Shown: positions 8,375 through 18,041, counted from the stretch's first letter. The stretch is DNA of 64,000 nt from Alcanivorax sp. S6407 (GCF_023016115.1 NZ_JALKBH010000001.1:248001-312000); one strand, 5' to 3'. Notes: generated from the sequence alone by a model not told the origin. Numbers and translations are program-made.

Positions 8375-9666
8375 TGACGGCCCTCCGCCTGGCTGGTCAT
8401 TTCCGCGTTATAAAGGCTGTTCTGGGGGAATTCCGGGTAACCGGTTTCGTCGTGTTCACTCAGATCCAGACCCCGTTGCTCATGTAGAGCGGGCGCGCGA
8501 AGGCCAAACAGGGTGGCAACGGCGAGGTACATGATCAGTGCTGCGAAGAAGGCCCAGCAGAATGCCACTACGATACCCAGCAGCTGCACGGTGATACGTT
8601 CCGGGTTGAACAGGTCCCCCTCAAAGAACATCCCTGCGGCCAGGGTGCCCCAGGCGCCTGCAAAGGCGTGTACAGGAACAGCGCCTACCACGTCATCAAG
8701 GCGCAGAGCCAGCAGCAGTCGTGCGCCCACGGCCGCGAGGGCGCCGGCGATCAGCCCGGTCAGTACGGCAAAGGCCGGTGACATCACGGCACAACCCGCC
8801 GTGACTGCAACCAGACCGGCAAGGCTGCCGTTGACCGTTTCACTGAGCAGAACCGGACGGCGGGTGCTCAAACGCAACAGGGTGCTGCCCACAGCGCCGG
8901 CAGCGGCGGCAAGTTGGGTGTTCAGGTTCACCTTGGCAATATCCACGCTGGCAGACAGGGTGGAACCGCCATTGAAGCCAAACCATCCGAACCAGAGAAT
9001 GAAGCCCCCCAGTGCCACATACGAGAGGTTGTGGCCGGGAATCGGGCGCGGTTTGCCCTGTTTGTCGAAGCGGCCAAGACGGGGGCCGACCACCATGATG
9101 CCGGCAAGGGCACACCAGCCGCCAATGCTGTGAACCACGGTAGAACCGGCAAAATCGATAAAGCCCAGCTGCGCCAGCCAGCCGTTACTGTTCCAGGCCC
9201 AGTTCCCGTAGAGCGGGTAGATCACCCCGGTAATGACAATGGCGCCACACAGGTAGCCGGCATAGCGGGTCCGTTCAGCCATGGCGCCTGATGCAATAGT
9301 GGCGGCGGTAGCGGCAAACATGATCTGGAACATGAGCATGGCCCAGGTGCTGTGGTCCGCCTGGCTGAGCAGGAACTGGTCTTCACCAAACCAGCCGGAT
9401 GGGCTGGTACCAAACATCAGACCGAACCCTACAGCCCAGAACACCAGGGTACCGACGCAGAGGTCCATGTAATTTTTCATGACCACATTCAGGGCATTCT
9501 TGGCGCGGCTAAGGCCGCTCTCCAGCAAGGCGAACCCCGCTTGCATGAAGAACACCAGAGCGGCTGCTATGGCAATCCAGACGGTATCGGTGGCGGTGAG
9601 GGTGTCTGCGTGGGCAAAGCCAGGCAGGGCGAGCAATGCAACGGTATGTAAGCGATGCAGTTTCAT
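8371..9666 (-). CDS. amt: ammonium transporter (431 aa)
   Basis: Amt/MEP/Rh-family ammonium channel in the inner membrane. A cleavable signal peptide ending in FAHA precedes 11 transmembrane segments. The twin-histidine pore is present: the first His in S-T-V-V-H-S-I-G-G, the second in V-P-V-H-A-F-A-G-A-W. The ATG at 9666 directly precedes the signal peptide; longer in-frame starts would add an unrelated hydrophilic leader. A sigma-54 promoter lies about 45 bases upstream, as expected for NtrC-controlled nitrogen scavenging. Followed by an overlapping gene of unknown function instead of glnK. Confidence 0.93.
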   Translation of the reverse strand: MKLHRLHTVALLALPGFAHADTLTATDTVWIAIAAALVFFMQAGFALLESGLSRAKNALNVVMKNYMDLCVGTLVFWAVGFGLMFGTSPSGWFGEDQFLLSQADHSTWAMLMFQIMFAATAATIASGAMAERTRYAGYLCGAIVITGVIYPLYGNWAWNSNGWLAQLGFIDFAGSTVVHSIGGWCALAGIMVVGPRLGRFDKQGKPRPIPGHNLSYVALGGFILWFGWFGFNGGSTLSASVDIAKVNLNTQLAAAAGAVGSTLLRLSTRRPVLLSETVNGSLAGLVAVTAGCAVMSPAFAVLTGLIAGALAAVGARLLLALRLDDVVGAVPVHAFAGAWGTLAAGMFFEGDLFNPERITVQLLGIVVAFCWAFFAALIMYLAVATLFGLRAPALHEQRGLDLSEHDETGYPEFPQNSLYNAEMTSQAEGRQ

Positions 9667-9707
9667 GGAGTGAATCCAATTCGTTTGGTGAGGGACGAGT
9701 TGGGGGA

Positions 9708-9725
9708 TTGCAACGCTTGTGCCAA
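9708..9725 (-). promoter_or_regulatory. sigma-54 (RpoN) promoter of amt
   Basis: Read on the minus strand, TTGGCACAAGCGTTGCAA contains TGGCAC, five bases, then TTGC: the exact -24/-12 consensus. It is placed about 42-60 bases before the amt start codon. It implies activation by an enhancer-binding protein such as NtrC under nitrogen limitation. Confidence 0.82.
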
Positions 9726-9753
9726 AAACAAAAGGCCCGCTTTTGTGGGCCTT
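9724..9753 (-). terminator. Rho-independent terminator after the EVE-domain gene
   Basis: On the minus strand an AAGGCCC/GGGCCTT stem, extended by two further pairs, is followed by a U-rich tract (TTTGTTTTTGG). It lies about 70 bases after the EVE-gene stop and abuts the -24 element of the amt promoter, insulating amt from upstream transcription. Confidence 0.78.
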
Positions 9754-9820
9754 GATAGTTCTTTCGTAGGAGGATTTGTTCTTTTTTGGTGCGAAATTCA
9801 GTGTTGGTGCGCCCTGTGCA

Positions 9821-10303
9821 CTATGCAGAAACATCCATAGGCTGGCACAGGGTCTGGATCAGCTGATATTGCCGGTCAGTCACTTTCTGTACCGACAGGC
9901 GTGGGCGGACAATGAGCTCCATGTCGGCAAATTCCGGGTCCTGTTTGAGTTGCTTCAGTGTGACCGGGTTCGGGTAATGACGAACAAACCTTACATCCAC
10001 CTGGTACCAGCGGGGCGCTTCCCGGCTGCTGCGAGCGTCGTAGGCAGGATGCTCGGGAAGAAACTGGGTTGGGTCCGGATAGGCTGCGCGTGTTACCAGG
10101 GCTTCGCCGACGATGGCGGGAGTGGCGCAGCTGGAATGGTAAAACAGTACCCTGTCGCCTTGCCGGATGTCGTCACGGAGGCGGTTGCGGGCCTGGTAGT
10201 TTCGTACTCCGTCCCAGCCAGCGGTTTGTTCTGCGGCGTTTTCCAGGTCCTGGAGACTGAAGGCGTCAGGCTCGGTTTTGAGTAACCAGATGGCGTTGTT
10301 CAA
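9821..10303 (-). CDS. EVE domain-containing protein (160 aa)
   Basis: A single EVE/PUA-like domain over the full length, as in thymocyte nuclear protein 1 homologues. It opens with the typical W-L-L-K-T-E-P and then W-D-G-V-R-N-Y-Q-A-R-N. The family binds modified nucleobases in an aromatic cage, and roles in reading modified DNA or RNA are known in some members. The start is a TTG overlapping the previous gene's TGA, with GGAG seven bases upstream. No in-frame ATG fits the conserved N-terminus, so the TTG start is required. Confidence 0.85.
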   Translation of the reverse strand: MNNAIWLLKTEPDAFSLQDLENAAEQTAGWDGVRNYQARNRLRDDIRQGDRVLFYHSSCATPAIVGEALVTRAAYPDPTQFLPEHPAYDARSSREAPRWYQVDVRFVRHYPNPVTLKQLKQDPEFADMELIVRPRLSVQKVTDRQYQLIQTLCQPMDVSA

Positions 10304-10683
10304 GCATGCTCCGCATTATGGTGTTGGCTAAGGCGCTGACGAGCCTGCTGCAGGCTGGCGCAGATGTAAACCGGAAATGCCGGGCGGTTCATCTTCAACA
10401 TGATGTTGGCAAAGGTCCGGTTCAGCGTATTGTCCAGCACCATGGCCTTGGCTTCGGTGATGGCAGCAAAATCATCACCACAAGCGTAGCGGGATGCGGA
10501 GAAATCCAGCCCGTCAATCCGGCCCACATAGATGGCCAGCTGCTTGTGCTGCGGGTGCTGGTTGAAAAGGGCCTGCCGCTGTCGATAGATTGACAGCTCC
10601 TGAGCCATGTCCACGATGGTGCCATCCTTGATGTCCACCATGGTAAAGCCGTCTTCCTGATAAATCCGGATTGCTGCGCTCAT
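10300..10683 (-). CDS. hypothetical protein upstream of EVE gene (127 aa)
   Basis: Unrecognised small cytosolic protein without signal peptide or membrane helix. The first third looks like beta strands (R-I-Y-Q-E-D-G-F-T-M-V-D-I-K), and the rest is mixed. The ATG at 10683 has AGAGG five bases upstream; an ATG five codons earlier lacks a ribosome site. Its stop overlaps the TTG start of the EVE gene, so the two are probably translated from one message and may work together. Confidence 0.75.
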   Translation of the reverse strand: MSAAIRIYQEDGFTMVDIKDGTIVDMAQELSIYRQRQALFNQHPQHKQLAIYVGRIDGLDFSASRYACGDDFAAITEAKAMVLDNTLNRTFANIMLKMNRPAFPVYICASLQQARQRLSQHHNAEHA

Positions 10684-10764
10684 GAGGTCCTCTGACATGC
10701 ATTGGACAGGCTTTTATACAGCAATTTGTGCTAACCTTCAGCGCCTGTTGACTGGAGAGTGGCC

Positions 10765-11691
10765 TTGATCACATCGGCAATCAAGAATGAAGCGGTAGCG
10801 TCCTTGCAAACAGTGCGTGATTGCCTGCGTTTTGGTGAGTCCCGGCTGCGTGCCGGTGGCGTGTTTTTCGGCCATGGCAGTGATGATCCCTGGGATGAAG
10901 CTGTGGCGTTATTGATGCATGTGCTGACGCTTCCGGTGAACAGTGATCCCCGAATTCTCGATGCCCGGTTGCTGCCCAGCGAGACTGGCGCCTACGTGGA
11001 TCTGCTCATTCGTCGCATCAACGATCGTGTGCCGGTGCCGTATTTGACCGGTGAGGCCTGGTTCTGCGGCCTGCCGTTCACGGTAGATGAGCGCGTACTG
11101 ATTCCTCGCTCGCCACTGGCGGAGCTGATTGAGCAGTCTTTCACCCCTTGGGTGGATCCCGACCAGGTGCATGCGGTGCTGGATCTGTGTGCCGGCAGTG
11201 GCTGTATTGCTATTGCCTGTGCCTACGCTTTTGAGCATGCGCGGGTGGACGGTAGTGACATCAGTGATGATGCGTTGGCGGTGTTTGCCGACAATATTGT
11301 CCGGCATGGGGTGGAAGATCAGGTTCAGGCGCTCAAGTCTGATGGTCTGGATTCTGTGAATGGACCCTATGACCTGATTGTCTCCAATCCTCCCTATGTG
11401 GATGCCATGGATATGGCTTCCCTGCCAGAAGAATACCGCCATGAGCCGGAACTGGCCCTGGCCTCTGGTGATGATGGCCTGGACTTTACCCGCAGGCTGC
11501 TGCGGGATGCGCCGGACCACCTCTCCGAGCACGGGGTGCTGATCGTGGAAGTGGGCAACAGCATGGAGGCCATGATGGCGGAGTGGCCCGAGGTGCCATT
11601 CTTCTGGTTTGAATTCGAGCGTGGTGGGCATGGTGTATTCATGCTCAACCGCCAACAGCTGCTAGAATATCGCAGCGCGTTTGACGTCTGA
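10765..11691 (+). CDS. prmB: ribosomal protein L3 glutamine N5-methyltransferase
   Basis: Methylates a glutamine of ribosomal protein uL3 using S-adenosylmethionine. An N-terminal helical substrate-binding part (about 1-110) precedes a Rossmann methyltransferase domain with the SAM loop D-L-C-A-G-S-G and the glutamine-methylating N-P-P-Y motif (VSNPPYVD). The length (308 aa) matches PrmB. I choose the TTG at 10765 because GGAG lies seven bases upstream; the GTG at 10759 would be immediately adjacent to that site. The gene starts the prmB-aroC-MFS cluster, an order also known from Pseudomonas. Confidence 0.9.
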   Translation: MITSAIKNEAVASLQTVRDCLRFGESRLRAGGVFFGHGSDDPWDEAVALLMHVLTLPVNSDPRILDARLLPSETGAYVDLLIRRINDRVPVPYLTGEAWFCGLPFTVDERVLIPRSPLAELIEQSFTPWVDPDQVHAVLDLCAGSGCIAIACAYAFEHARVDGSDISDDALAVFADNIVRHGVEDQVQALKSDGLDSVNGPYDLIVSNPPYVDAMDMASLPEEYRHEPELALASGDDGLDFTRRLLRDAPDHLSEHGVLIVEVGNSMEAMMAEWPEVPFFWFEFERGGHGVFMLNRQQLLEYRSAFDV

Positions 11692-11731
11692 ATAAAGTAG
11701 ATACGGTCAGCCTGACCGGTTGAGGAGTCGC

Positions 11732-12829
11732 ATGTCCGGCAACAGTTTTGGTGAGCGTTTTCGCATTACCACCTTTGGTGAAAGTCATGGTCTGGCCCTG
11801 GGTGCCATTGTCGATGGTTGCCCCCCGGGTCTGGAGATCAGTGAAGAAGATCTTCAGGTGGAACTGGATCGCCGCAAGCCAGGCACCAGCAAATACACCA
11901 CCCAGCGCCGAGAACCGGATCAGGTGAAGATCCTGTCCGGTGTGTTTGAGGGCAAGACCACTGGCACCTCCATCGGTCTGTTGATCGAGAATACCGACCA
12001 GAAGTCCAAGGATTACTCCAACATTGCCGGTACCTTCCGTCCCGGCCATGCGGATTACACCTACACCCAGAAATACGGTTTCCGCGATTACCGTGGCGGC
12101 GGTCGTTCCTCTGCCCGCGAAACGGCCATGCGCGTGGCCGCCGGTGCCATTGCCCGTAAGTTCCTGGAAAGCCGACTCGGCATTCATATCTATGGCGGCT
12201 GTACCCAGATTGGCGCAGTGAAGGCGGAGCAGTTCGACTGGTCCGTGGTGAATAGTAATCCGTTCTTTTTTCCGGATGCGGCCAAGGTGCCGGAGCTGGA
12301 AAGCCTGATCAACGCCCTGCGCAAGGACGGTTCCTCCATTGGCGCCCGGGTGGAGGTGTTCGCCGAAGGCGTACCGGCGGGGTGGGGCGAGCCGGTGTTT
12401 GACCGTATCGATGCGGATCTGGCCAAGGCGATGATGTCCATCAATGCCGTGAAAGGCGTGGAAGTCGGTGATGGCTTCGACGTCGTCAATCAGCGTGGTG
12501 AGCAGCACCGCGATGAAATGACCCCGCAGGGCTTCCTCAGCAATCACTCTGGTGGCGTACTCGGCGGCATCAGTTCCGGCCAGCCGATTCGTGTGGCCAT
12601 GGCGCTCAAGCCCACCTCCAGCATTCTGATTCCCGGCAAGAGCATCAACCTTGAGGGCGAAGCCTCCGAGGTGGTGACCAAAGGCCGTCATGATCCCTGT
12701 GTGGGGGTGCGCGCGACGCCGATCGCCGAAGCCATGCTGGCACTGGTGCTGATGGATCACTATCTGCGCCATCGCGGCCAGAATGCCGACGTGGATGTAC
12801 CTTTCCCGCCGATTCCGGGGCAGGCATGA
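11732..12829 (+). CDS. aroC: chorismate synthase
   Basis: Last step of the shikimate pathway: anti-1,4-elimination of phosphate from EPSP to give chorismate, with reduced FMN. The 365-residue protein carries the three family signatures: G-E-S-H-G near the N-terminus, the region ending [11 protein letters not shown], and the late R-H-D-P-C. GAGGAG lies five bases before the ATG. The stop overlaps the next gene (ATGA). It supplies chorismate to the tryptophan genes at 27-30 kb, among others. Confidence 0.97.
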   Translation: MSGNSFGERFRITTFGESHGLALGAIVDGCPPGLEISEEDLQVELDRRKPGTSKYTTQRREPDQVKILSGVFEGKTTGTSIGLLIENTDQKSKDYSNIAGTFRPGHADYTYTQKYGFRDYRGGGRSSARETAMRVAAGAIARKFLESRLGIHIYGGCTQIGAVKAEQFDWSVVNSNPFFFPDAAKVPELESLINALRKDGSSIGARVEVFAEGVPAGWGEPVFDRIDADLAKAMMSINAVKGVEVGDGFDVVNQRGEQHRDEMTPQGFLSNHSGGVLGGISSGQPIRVAMALKPTSSILIPGKSINLEGEASEVVTKGRHDPCVGVRATPIAEAMLALVLMDHYLRHRGQNADVDVPFPPIPGQA

Positions 12830-14004
12830 CCGAGCGCCCTCTCACAGAGAGGGCGTCGCCACTCCCTTATTACTGGCGTCTCTCCGGGTTTTACTTCTTC
12901 TACTTCGGGCTGCTGGGCGCCCTGGTGCCTTACTGGTCCCTGTATCTGAAAGATCTCGGCTTCAGCGCCGCCGGCATTGGCGCGCTGATGGCCATCCCCC
13001 AGCTGACCAAGATTGGTGCCCCCAATTTATGGGGTTGGCTGGCTGATCGCAGTGGTCAGCGGCTGCGCATCATTCGTGCCGGCAATCTGCTGGCAGCGCT
13101 GGCGTTCATGCCGGTGTTCTGGATCGATACTTTCTGGAACATGGCGTTCCTGCTGATTGCATTCAGCTTTTTCTGGAATGCGGTGCTGGCCCAGTTCGAG
13201 GTGCTGACACTGCAGTCATTGGGGGATCGGTCCCATCGCTACAGTCATGTGCGGCTGTGGGGGTCGGTGGGATTCATTGTCTCGGTGCTGGTGCTCGGAG
13301 AGCTGCTGGATCAGATGGGCACGGAACTGCTGCCCTGGGTGTTAAGTGGTTTCCTGTGGCTTTTGTGGCTGGGCACCCTGACCTTGCCATCGGGATCTGC
13401 CAGTGTGGAAAGCCCCCGTGGGGAGAATCATTCCATTTGGACAGTGTTGGCCCGGCGCGAAGTCTATCTGTTTCTGGTGGCGTCGTTCCTGATGCAGATG
13501 TCCCACGGGCCGTATTACACCTTCTTCAGTATTCATCTTGAAAATCTGGAATTCAGCAAGATGACCATCGGTGCCCTGTGGGCACTGGGGGTGCTGGCAG
13601 AAGTGGGTCTGTTTCTGGTCATGCACCAGTTGATGCGACGTTTCTCGATCCCGTGGATCCTCACCGGCAGCCTTCTGCTTGCCACGGTGCGCTGGCTGAT
13701 CATTGGCAGCTGTGATGGCAACATGTTCTGGTTGTTGATCGCACAGTGTCTGCATGCCGCCAGCTTTGGCAGTTTTCATGCTGCCAGCATTGCCTGGGTG
13801 CATCGTCAGTTTGGTGATGCTCTGGCAGGGCAGGGCCAGGCACTCTATTCCAGTCTGGGTTTTGGCGCTGGTTGGGCGGCGGGGGCCGGATTGTCAGGCC
13901 TGTTCTGGCCGGTGTGGGGGATTCAGTTGTTTTATGCTGCGGCACTTGTGTCACTGTGTGCGGCCATGTTGATGGTGGCCGGGCGGGTGGCAAGGCTGCC
14001 CTGA
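12826..14004 (+). CDS. MFS transporter, HcaT/MFS_1-like (392 aa)
   Basis: Twelve-segment major-facilitator carrier of the MFS_1-like group that includes the 3-phenylpropionate transporter HcaT. It begins with the characteristic short loop and [16 protein letters not shown] segment; the intracellular loop between helices 2 and 3 has W-G-W-L-A-D-R-S-G. It is coupled to aroC by a 4-base overlap. A substrate related to aromatic acids would fit both family and neighbour, but this is inference. Confidence 0.87.
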   Translation: MTERPLTERASPLPYYWRLSGFYFFYFGLLGALVPYWSLYLKDLGFSAAGIGALMAIPQLTKIGAPNLWGWLADRSGQRLRIIRAGNLLAALAFMPVFWIDTFWNMAFLLIAFSFFWNAVLAQFEVLTLQSLGDRSHRYSHVRLWGSVGFIVSVLVLGELLDQMGTELLPWVLSGFLWLLWLGTLTLPSGSASVESPRGENHSIWTVLARREVYLFLVASFLMQMSHGPYYTFFSIHLENLEFSKMTIGALWALGVLAEVGLFLVMHQLMRRFSIPWILTGSLLLATVRWLIIGSCDGNMFWLLIAQCLHAASFGSFHAASIAWVHRQFGDALAGQGQALYSSLGFGAGWAAGAGLSGLFWPVWGIQLFYAAALVSLCAAMLMVAGRVARLP

Positions 14005-14089
14005 ACGGGAGCTTTTCCGGGTGAGGGAGTATTTTTGCCAAGATAAATCAGGATATGCGTGATTTTTGTGTGAAATGAACGGGCTTCAT

Positions 14090-14112
14090 TTTGCTATCAC
14101 CATGATAGCAAA
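14090..14112. repeat. 23-bp perfect palindrome upstream of the MHYT gene
   Basis: TTTGCTATCA, three bases, and its exact inverse complement lie 67 bases before the GTG start of the MHYT-domain gene. It is too A/T-rich and lacks a U tract for a good terminator, so it is more likely a binding site for a dimeric regulator. Confidence 0.5.
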
Positions 14113-14178
14113 GGCCTATTGTTATTATTTGTAATGGCAATGTAGCTTGCGCGACTTCACGTCAATGAGGGGTTTGTC

Positions 14179-15441
14179 GTGCAGGGTAGTTACGATCCGG
14201 TTCTGGTTCTTGCTTCTTATTTCGTGGCGGTAATTGCCTCCTATATTGCGCTCTATTTTGGTACTCGTCTGTTTGTCATTCAGGGACCGGCACGAAAATT
14301 CTGGCTGGCCATGGGTGGGGTGTGTCTCGGCTCCGGCATCTGGTCCATGCACTTTGTGGGGATGAGTGCCTACACCATGCCCATGGAAATGGAGATGAGC
14401 TTTAATGCCGGGCTGACCCTGTTGTCCTGGGTGCCGGCGGTGCTGGCGTCTACCCTGGCGCTTTATGTCATTACCCGACCGGAAGTGAAGGCGCGCAGCA
14501 TCGTGGCCAGTTCCCTGATCATGGGGGCCGGCATCTGTGCCATGCATTACGGTGGCATGTACGCGATGCAGATGCATCCGCAGATCAGCTATGACCCACT
14601 GTTGTTCTGGTTGTCTGTTCTTATTGCGGTGGGAGCCTCCGGCGCGGCCATGGTGATCTGCCGGGCGGTGCGCCAGGTGCCGGAACAATACGTGTTCATG
14701 ACCAAGACGGTGGCTGCCCTGGTAATGGGGGCTGCTATCTGCGGCATGCATTACACTGGCATGGCGGCAGCCATCTACAGTCCGGAGTCTGCCATTCCGC
14801 AGTCCAATCTGCTGCGCGGTGACTGGATGGGTATCCCCATGGCGGTGATTTCCGCTGTGTTCCTGCTCATCGCGTTGATCGTTGCATTGCAGGATTTTCG
14901 TGAGATTGAGCGTGAGAAAGCCGTGCGCGAACAGCGCGCCGCGTGGGTGGAAAAGCGAGCCAATGCCGATCAGGTGTCTGGTCTGGCCACACGGCATCAC
15001 TTTGACCAACGCCTGCTGCAGCGGCTGGCGGGTTCCGGAGACCCCTTCTCGCTGGTGTACATGGAATTGAAGGATTATCAGACATTGCTTAGTCAGCAGG
15101 GGGAGGTACAGGCCAACCAGCTGGTGCAGGCGGCGGCGGCGGCGTTCTCTGCAGCATTTTCGGGTGACAGTCTGGTGGCCAGATTTTCACGGCACGGTTT
15201 CATCGCCATGATGCCGCCGGTGTCAGCGGATGAGGTGGAATTGATGGCACAGGCCATTCGTCCGGCCATTGCCAGTAGTGAACATGCCCGTGAATTCGGT
15301 AGCTGGATTATGGGATTCAGTAGTTTTCCGGGCTCCGCCAACAGTACCCGAATGTTGATCAACATGGCACGGAAGCCACGCATTGAGGTACGCAGCCACG
15401 CCAGCCTGACAGAGGTTGAGCCGAAACTGATGATGTCCTGA
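14179..15441 (+). CDS. MHYT-domain membrane protein with degenerate GGDEF (420 aa)
   Basis: Seven predicted membrane helices form an MHYT sensor, with the repeated motifs M-H-F-V-G-M, M-H-Y-G-G-M and M-H-Y-T-G-M thought to hold copper near the periplasmic face for sensing O2, CO or NO. After a short cytosolic helix (about 235-260) comes a GGDEF-like domain whose motif aligns as S-R-H-G-F, so no cyclase activity is expected and no EAL domain follows. GTG start with GAGGGG six bases upstream. A sensor that has lost catalysis may act through protein contacts. Confidence 0.88.
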   Translation: MQGSYDPVLVLASYFVAVIASYIALYFGTRLFVIQGPARKFWLAMGGVCLGSGIWSMHFVGMSAYTMPMEMEMSFNAGLTLLSWVPAVLASTLALYVITRPEVKARSIVASSLIMGAGICAMHYGGMYAMQMHPQISYDPLLFWLSVLIAVGASGAAMVICRAVRQVPEQYVFMTKTVAALVMGAAICGMHYTGMAAAIYSPESAIPQSNLLRGDWMGIPMAVISAVFLLIALIVALQDFREIEREKAVREQRAAWVEKRANADQVSGLATRHHFDQRLLQRLAGSGDPFSLVYMELKDYQTLLSQQGEVQANQLVQAAAAAFSAAFSGDSLVARFSRHGFIAMMPPVSADEVELMAQAIRPAIASSEHAREFGSWIMGFSSFPGSANSTRMLINMARKPRIEVRSHASLTEVEPKLMMS

Positions 15442-15495
15442 CTACGCAGGCTGGTTTATCCGGTGGTGTGTGACGCATCTCGAGACACGTAAACC

Positions 15496-15521
15496 GTCAG
15501 GACTTCAGGGCAAGTCCTGAC
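15496..15521. terminator. hairpin between convergent MHYT and LysR genes
   Basis: A perfect 10-bp stem GTCAGGACTT with a CAGGGC loop lies between two convergent genes. The minus-strand side has only a short T run, so it is a weak bidirectional terminator at best. Confidence 0.5.
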
Positions 15522-15581
15522 GGGACTGAACAGAGCTGAGGCCGCGAGGTGTTCGCGAGCGAGCCAGCACTCAGGTTGGCG

Positions 15582-16451
15582 TTACTGGCTGCGTAGTGCG
15601 CGCAGAAATGCCTGGGCGGCATTGGACTGGCTGCGGGCCGGGTGAGTAACGACCCCCAGCTGGCGCTCGGGCAGGGGGGCATCTACCGGTAACTGCACCA
15701 CACCCTGGTCCACCATGGTGGCAGGGAGTACGCTCCAGCCCAGGCCGATGGACACCATCATGTGGATGGTTTCCAGATAGTTGGTGGACATGGCGATGTC
15801 CAGCTTCAGGTTATGTTCATCAAACAGTCGCTCCACGATCCCACGGGTGAAGGTGACCGGGGAGGGCAGGATGGCGCTGTGCCCGGTGAGGGCTTCCAGG
15901 GTCAGGTTTTCCTGACGGGCAAGGGGGTGTTCCGGTGCACACATAAACACCAGAGGATCCTGCCAGATCACTTCGCTATGCAGACGTTCGTCAGGCTGGG
16001 GGGGAAGAGTTACCACGCCCATCTCCAGCTCCCCATGCAGTACCCCTTCCCAGGCTTCCTCTGAATCGATGAAATGGATATCCAGGGTGACCTTGGGGTA
16101 GTCCCGGGAAAACTGCCGCAATACCGGTGGCAGGCGGTGCAGGCCGATGTGGTGGCTGGTGCCGATTCTCAACTTGCCGGACACCTCTCCCGACAGATCA
16201 TGGATCGCCCGGGCCATGTCTTCCACATCCATCAATACCTGGCGAGCTCGCGGCATCAGTGCATTACCGGCTTCGGTAAGCTTGATCTGCCGTCCCACGC
16301 GGTCAAACAGGCGAGCGTCGAGCTGCTGCTCCAGAAGGGCAATGCGCTTGCTGATGGCCGGCTGGGTGATGTAAAGGCGCTCGGCTGCGGCAGAGAAGGA
16401 GCCGGTTTCGGCGACGGCCATGAAGGCGGTGAGAGTCGGCGTGTCTATCAT
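15582..16451 (-). CDS. LysR-type regulator divergent from leuC (289 aa)
   Basis: Winged helix-turn-helix in residues 1-60 with the LysR signature (F-S-A-A-A-E-R-L, then T-Q-P-A-I-S-K-R-I), followed by a periplasmic-binding-type effector domain. It is divergently transcribed from the leucine operon and is the positional equivalent of P. aeruginosa PA3122. An inverted repeat of LysR-box form lies between the two starts. Control of leuCDB is likely; the effector (perhaps a leucine-pathway intermediate) is unknown. Confidence 0.9.
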   Translation of the reverse strand: MIDTPTLTAFMAVAETGSFSAAAERLYITQPAISKRIALLEQQLDARLFDRVGRQIKLTEAGNALMPRARQVLMDVEDMARAIHDLSGEVSGKLRIGTSHHIGLHRLPPVLRQFSRDYPKVTLDIHFIDSEEAWEGVLHGELEMGVVTLPPQPDERLHSEVIWQDPLVFMCAPEHPLARQENLTLEALTGHSAILPSPVTFTRGIVERLFDEHNLKLDIAMSTNYLETIHMMVSIGLGWSVLPATMVDQGVVQLPVDAPLPERQLGVVTHPARSQSNAAQAFLRALRSQ

Positions 16452-16481
16452 TCCCAGTGATCCTGATTCGTCTCTGGTGGG

Positions 16482-16498
16482 GATAATAATTGGTTATC
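16482..16498. promoter_or_regulatory. candidate LysR box in the leu divergent region
   Basis: GATAA, seven bases, TTATC forms a dyad with the T-N11-A spacing typical of LysR-family sites. It lies 31 bases upstream of the regulator's start and about 125 bases from leuC. Confidence 0.5.
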
Positions 16499-16622
16499 TT
16501 AAAAATGAAAAATATGAATTGGATTTATTGATGGCTGAACCCTACATTATTCACCAGTGATAGACCAGCGCATTTTGTGGTCTCAGCCAGTAGCGCTCCA
16601 AATGGGGCCCAGGGAGAAAGAG

Positions 16623-18041
16623 ATGGCCGGCAAAACTCTCTATGACAAGTTGTGGAATGCCCACCTCGTAGCCGAGCGTGAGGATGGTTCCGCCCTGATC
16701 TACATCGATCGCCAGATCATTCATGAAGTGACATCGCCACAGGCATTTGAAGGCCTGCGTCTGGCGGGGCGGCAGCCTTGGCGCACCAGTGCCAGCGTCG
16801 CGACCATTGATCACAACGTGCCCACCACGCCGTTCAAATCCGCTGCCGAGATCAAGGACGAAACGTCCCGCATCCAGGTGCAGACCCTGCAGGACAACAC
16901 CAAAGAGTTTGGTATCACCGAGTTCGGCATTGGTGATGTGCGTCAGGGGATCGTGCACGTGATGGCGCCGGAACAGGGCGCCGTGGTGCCTGGTATGACT
17001 GTGGTGTGTGGTGATTCCCATACCTCCACCAATGGTGCGCTGGCGTGTCTGGCTCACGGTATTGGTACCAGTGAGGTGGAGCATGTGTTGGCGACCCAGA
17101 CTCTGGTGGCCAAGAAGATGAAGAACATGCGTGTCAGCGTGGAAGGCGAACTGGGTGCCGGCGTGACCGCCAAGGATGTGGTGTTGCATATCATTGGCGT
17201 CATCGGTACTGCCGGTGGCACCGGTTTTGCGCTGGAGTTCGCCGGTTCTGCCATTCGCAGCCTGTCCATGGAAGGCCGTATGACCGTCTGCAACATGTCC
17301 ATCGAGGCGGGCGCCCGTGCCGGTATGGTAGCGGTGGATGATGTCACTATCGACTACGTCAAAGGTCGCCCGTTCGCTCCCAAGGGCGCTGACTGGGACA
17401 AGGCGGTGGAATACTGGCGCAGTCTGGTGTCCGACGACGATGCGGTGTTCGATGAAGATATCACCATTGATGCGGCCGACATTCGTCCGCAGGTGTCCTG
17501 GGGCACCAGCCCGGAAATGGTGATTTCCGTGGATGCCAATTTGCCGGACCCTGCCGCCGAGAGCGATGAAGTGAAGCGCTCAGGCATGCAGCGTGCCTAT
17601 GAATACATGGGCCTGAAGCCGGGCATGCCGGTCACCGATATCAAGGTGGATCGCGTGTTCATCGGTTCCTGCACCAACTCCCGTATCGAAGATCTGCGGG
17701 CCGCGGCGGAAGTGGCCAAAGGCCGCAAGAAGTCAGATTCCGTCAAGCAGGTACTGGTGGTGCCGGGTTCCGGTCTGGTCAAGCAGCAGGCGGAGCAGGA
17801 AGGTCTGGACAAGATTTTTGTCGCTGCCGGATTCGAATGGCGTGAGCCAGGCTGTTCCATGTGTCTGGCCATGAACCCGGATCGGCTTGAGCCCGGCGAG
17901 CACTGTGCCTCTACTTCCAACCGTAATTTTGAGGGGCGTCAGGGGAATGGTGGGCGTACTCACCTGGTGAGCCCGGCCATGGCTGCTGCCGCTGCAGTAG
18001 CGGGTCATTTCGTCGATATCCGCGAACTGGAACCGGCCTGA
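16623..18041 (+). CDS. leuC: 3-isopropylmalate dehydratase large subunit
   Basis: Aconitase-fold subunit that, with LeuD, isomerises 2-isopropylmalate to 3-isopropylmalate in leucine synthesis. The three [4Fe-4S] ligands are Cys350 (GSCTNSR), Cys411 and Cys414 (CSMC). The 472-residue length is standard. GGGAG lies about 8 bases before the chosen ATG; an upstream in-frame extension has no family similarity. leuD follows after 21 bases. Confidence 0.97.
   Translation: MAGKTLYDKLWNAHLVAEREDGSALIYIDRQIIHEVTSPQAFEGLRLAGRQPWRTSASVATIDHNVPTTPFKSAAEIKDETSRIQVQTLQDNTKEFGITEFGIGDVRQGIVHVMAPEQGAVVPGMTVVCGDSHTSTNGALACLAHGIGTSEVEHVLATQTLVAKKMKNMRVSVEGELGAGVTAKDVVLHIIGVIGTAGGTGFALEFAGSAIRSLSMEGRMTVCNMSIEAGARAGMVAVDDVTIDYVKGRPFAPKGADWDKAVEYWRSLVSDDDAVFDEDITIDAADIRPQVSWGTSPEMVISVDANLPDPAAESDEVKRSGMQRAYEYMGLKPGMPVTDIKVDRVFIGSCTNSRIEDLRAAAEVAKGRKKSDSVKQVLVVPGSGLVKQQAEQEGLDKIFVAAGFEWREPGCSMCLAMNPDRLEPGEHCASTSNRNFEGRQGNGGRTHLVSPAMAAAAAVAGHFVDIRELEPA

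Noticed and set aside
9781-9830. NtrC enhancer upstream of the amt sigma-54 promoter
   Set aside because: The GTGC/GCAC elements have the reverse polarity of the usual GCAC-N-GTGC site, so I do not call one.
10759-10764. GTG start for prmB
   Set aside because: GGAGA would touch the codon; the TTG six bases later has proper spacing.
11645-12772. 375-codon open frame antisense to aroC
   Set aside because: aroC is unambiguous on the plus strand; the antisense frame is His/Gly/Gln-rich with no domain and reflects high GC at third positions.
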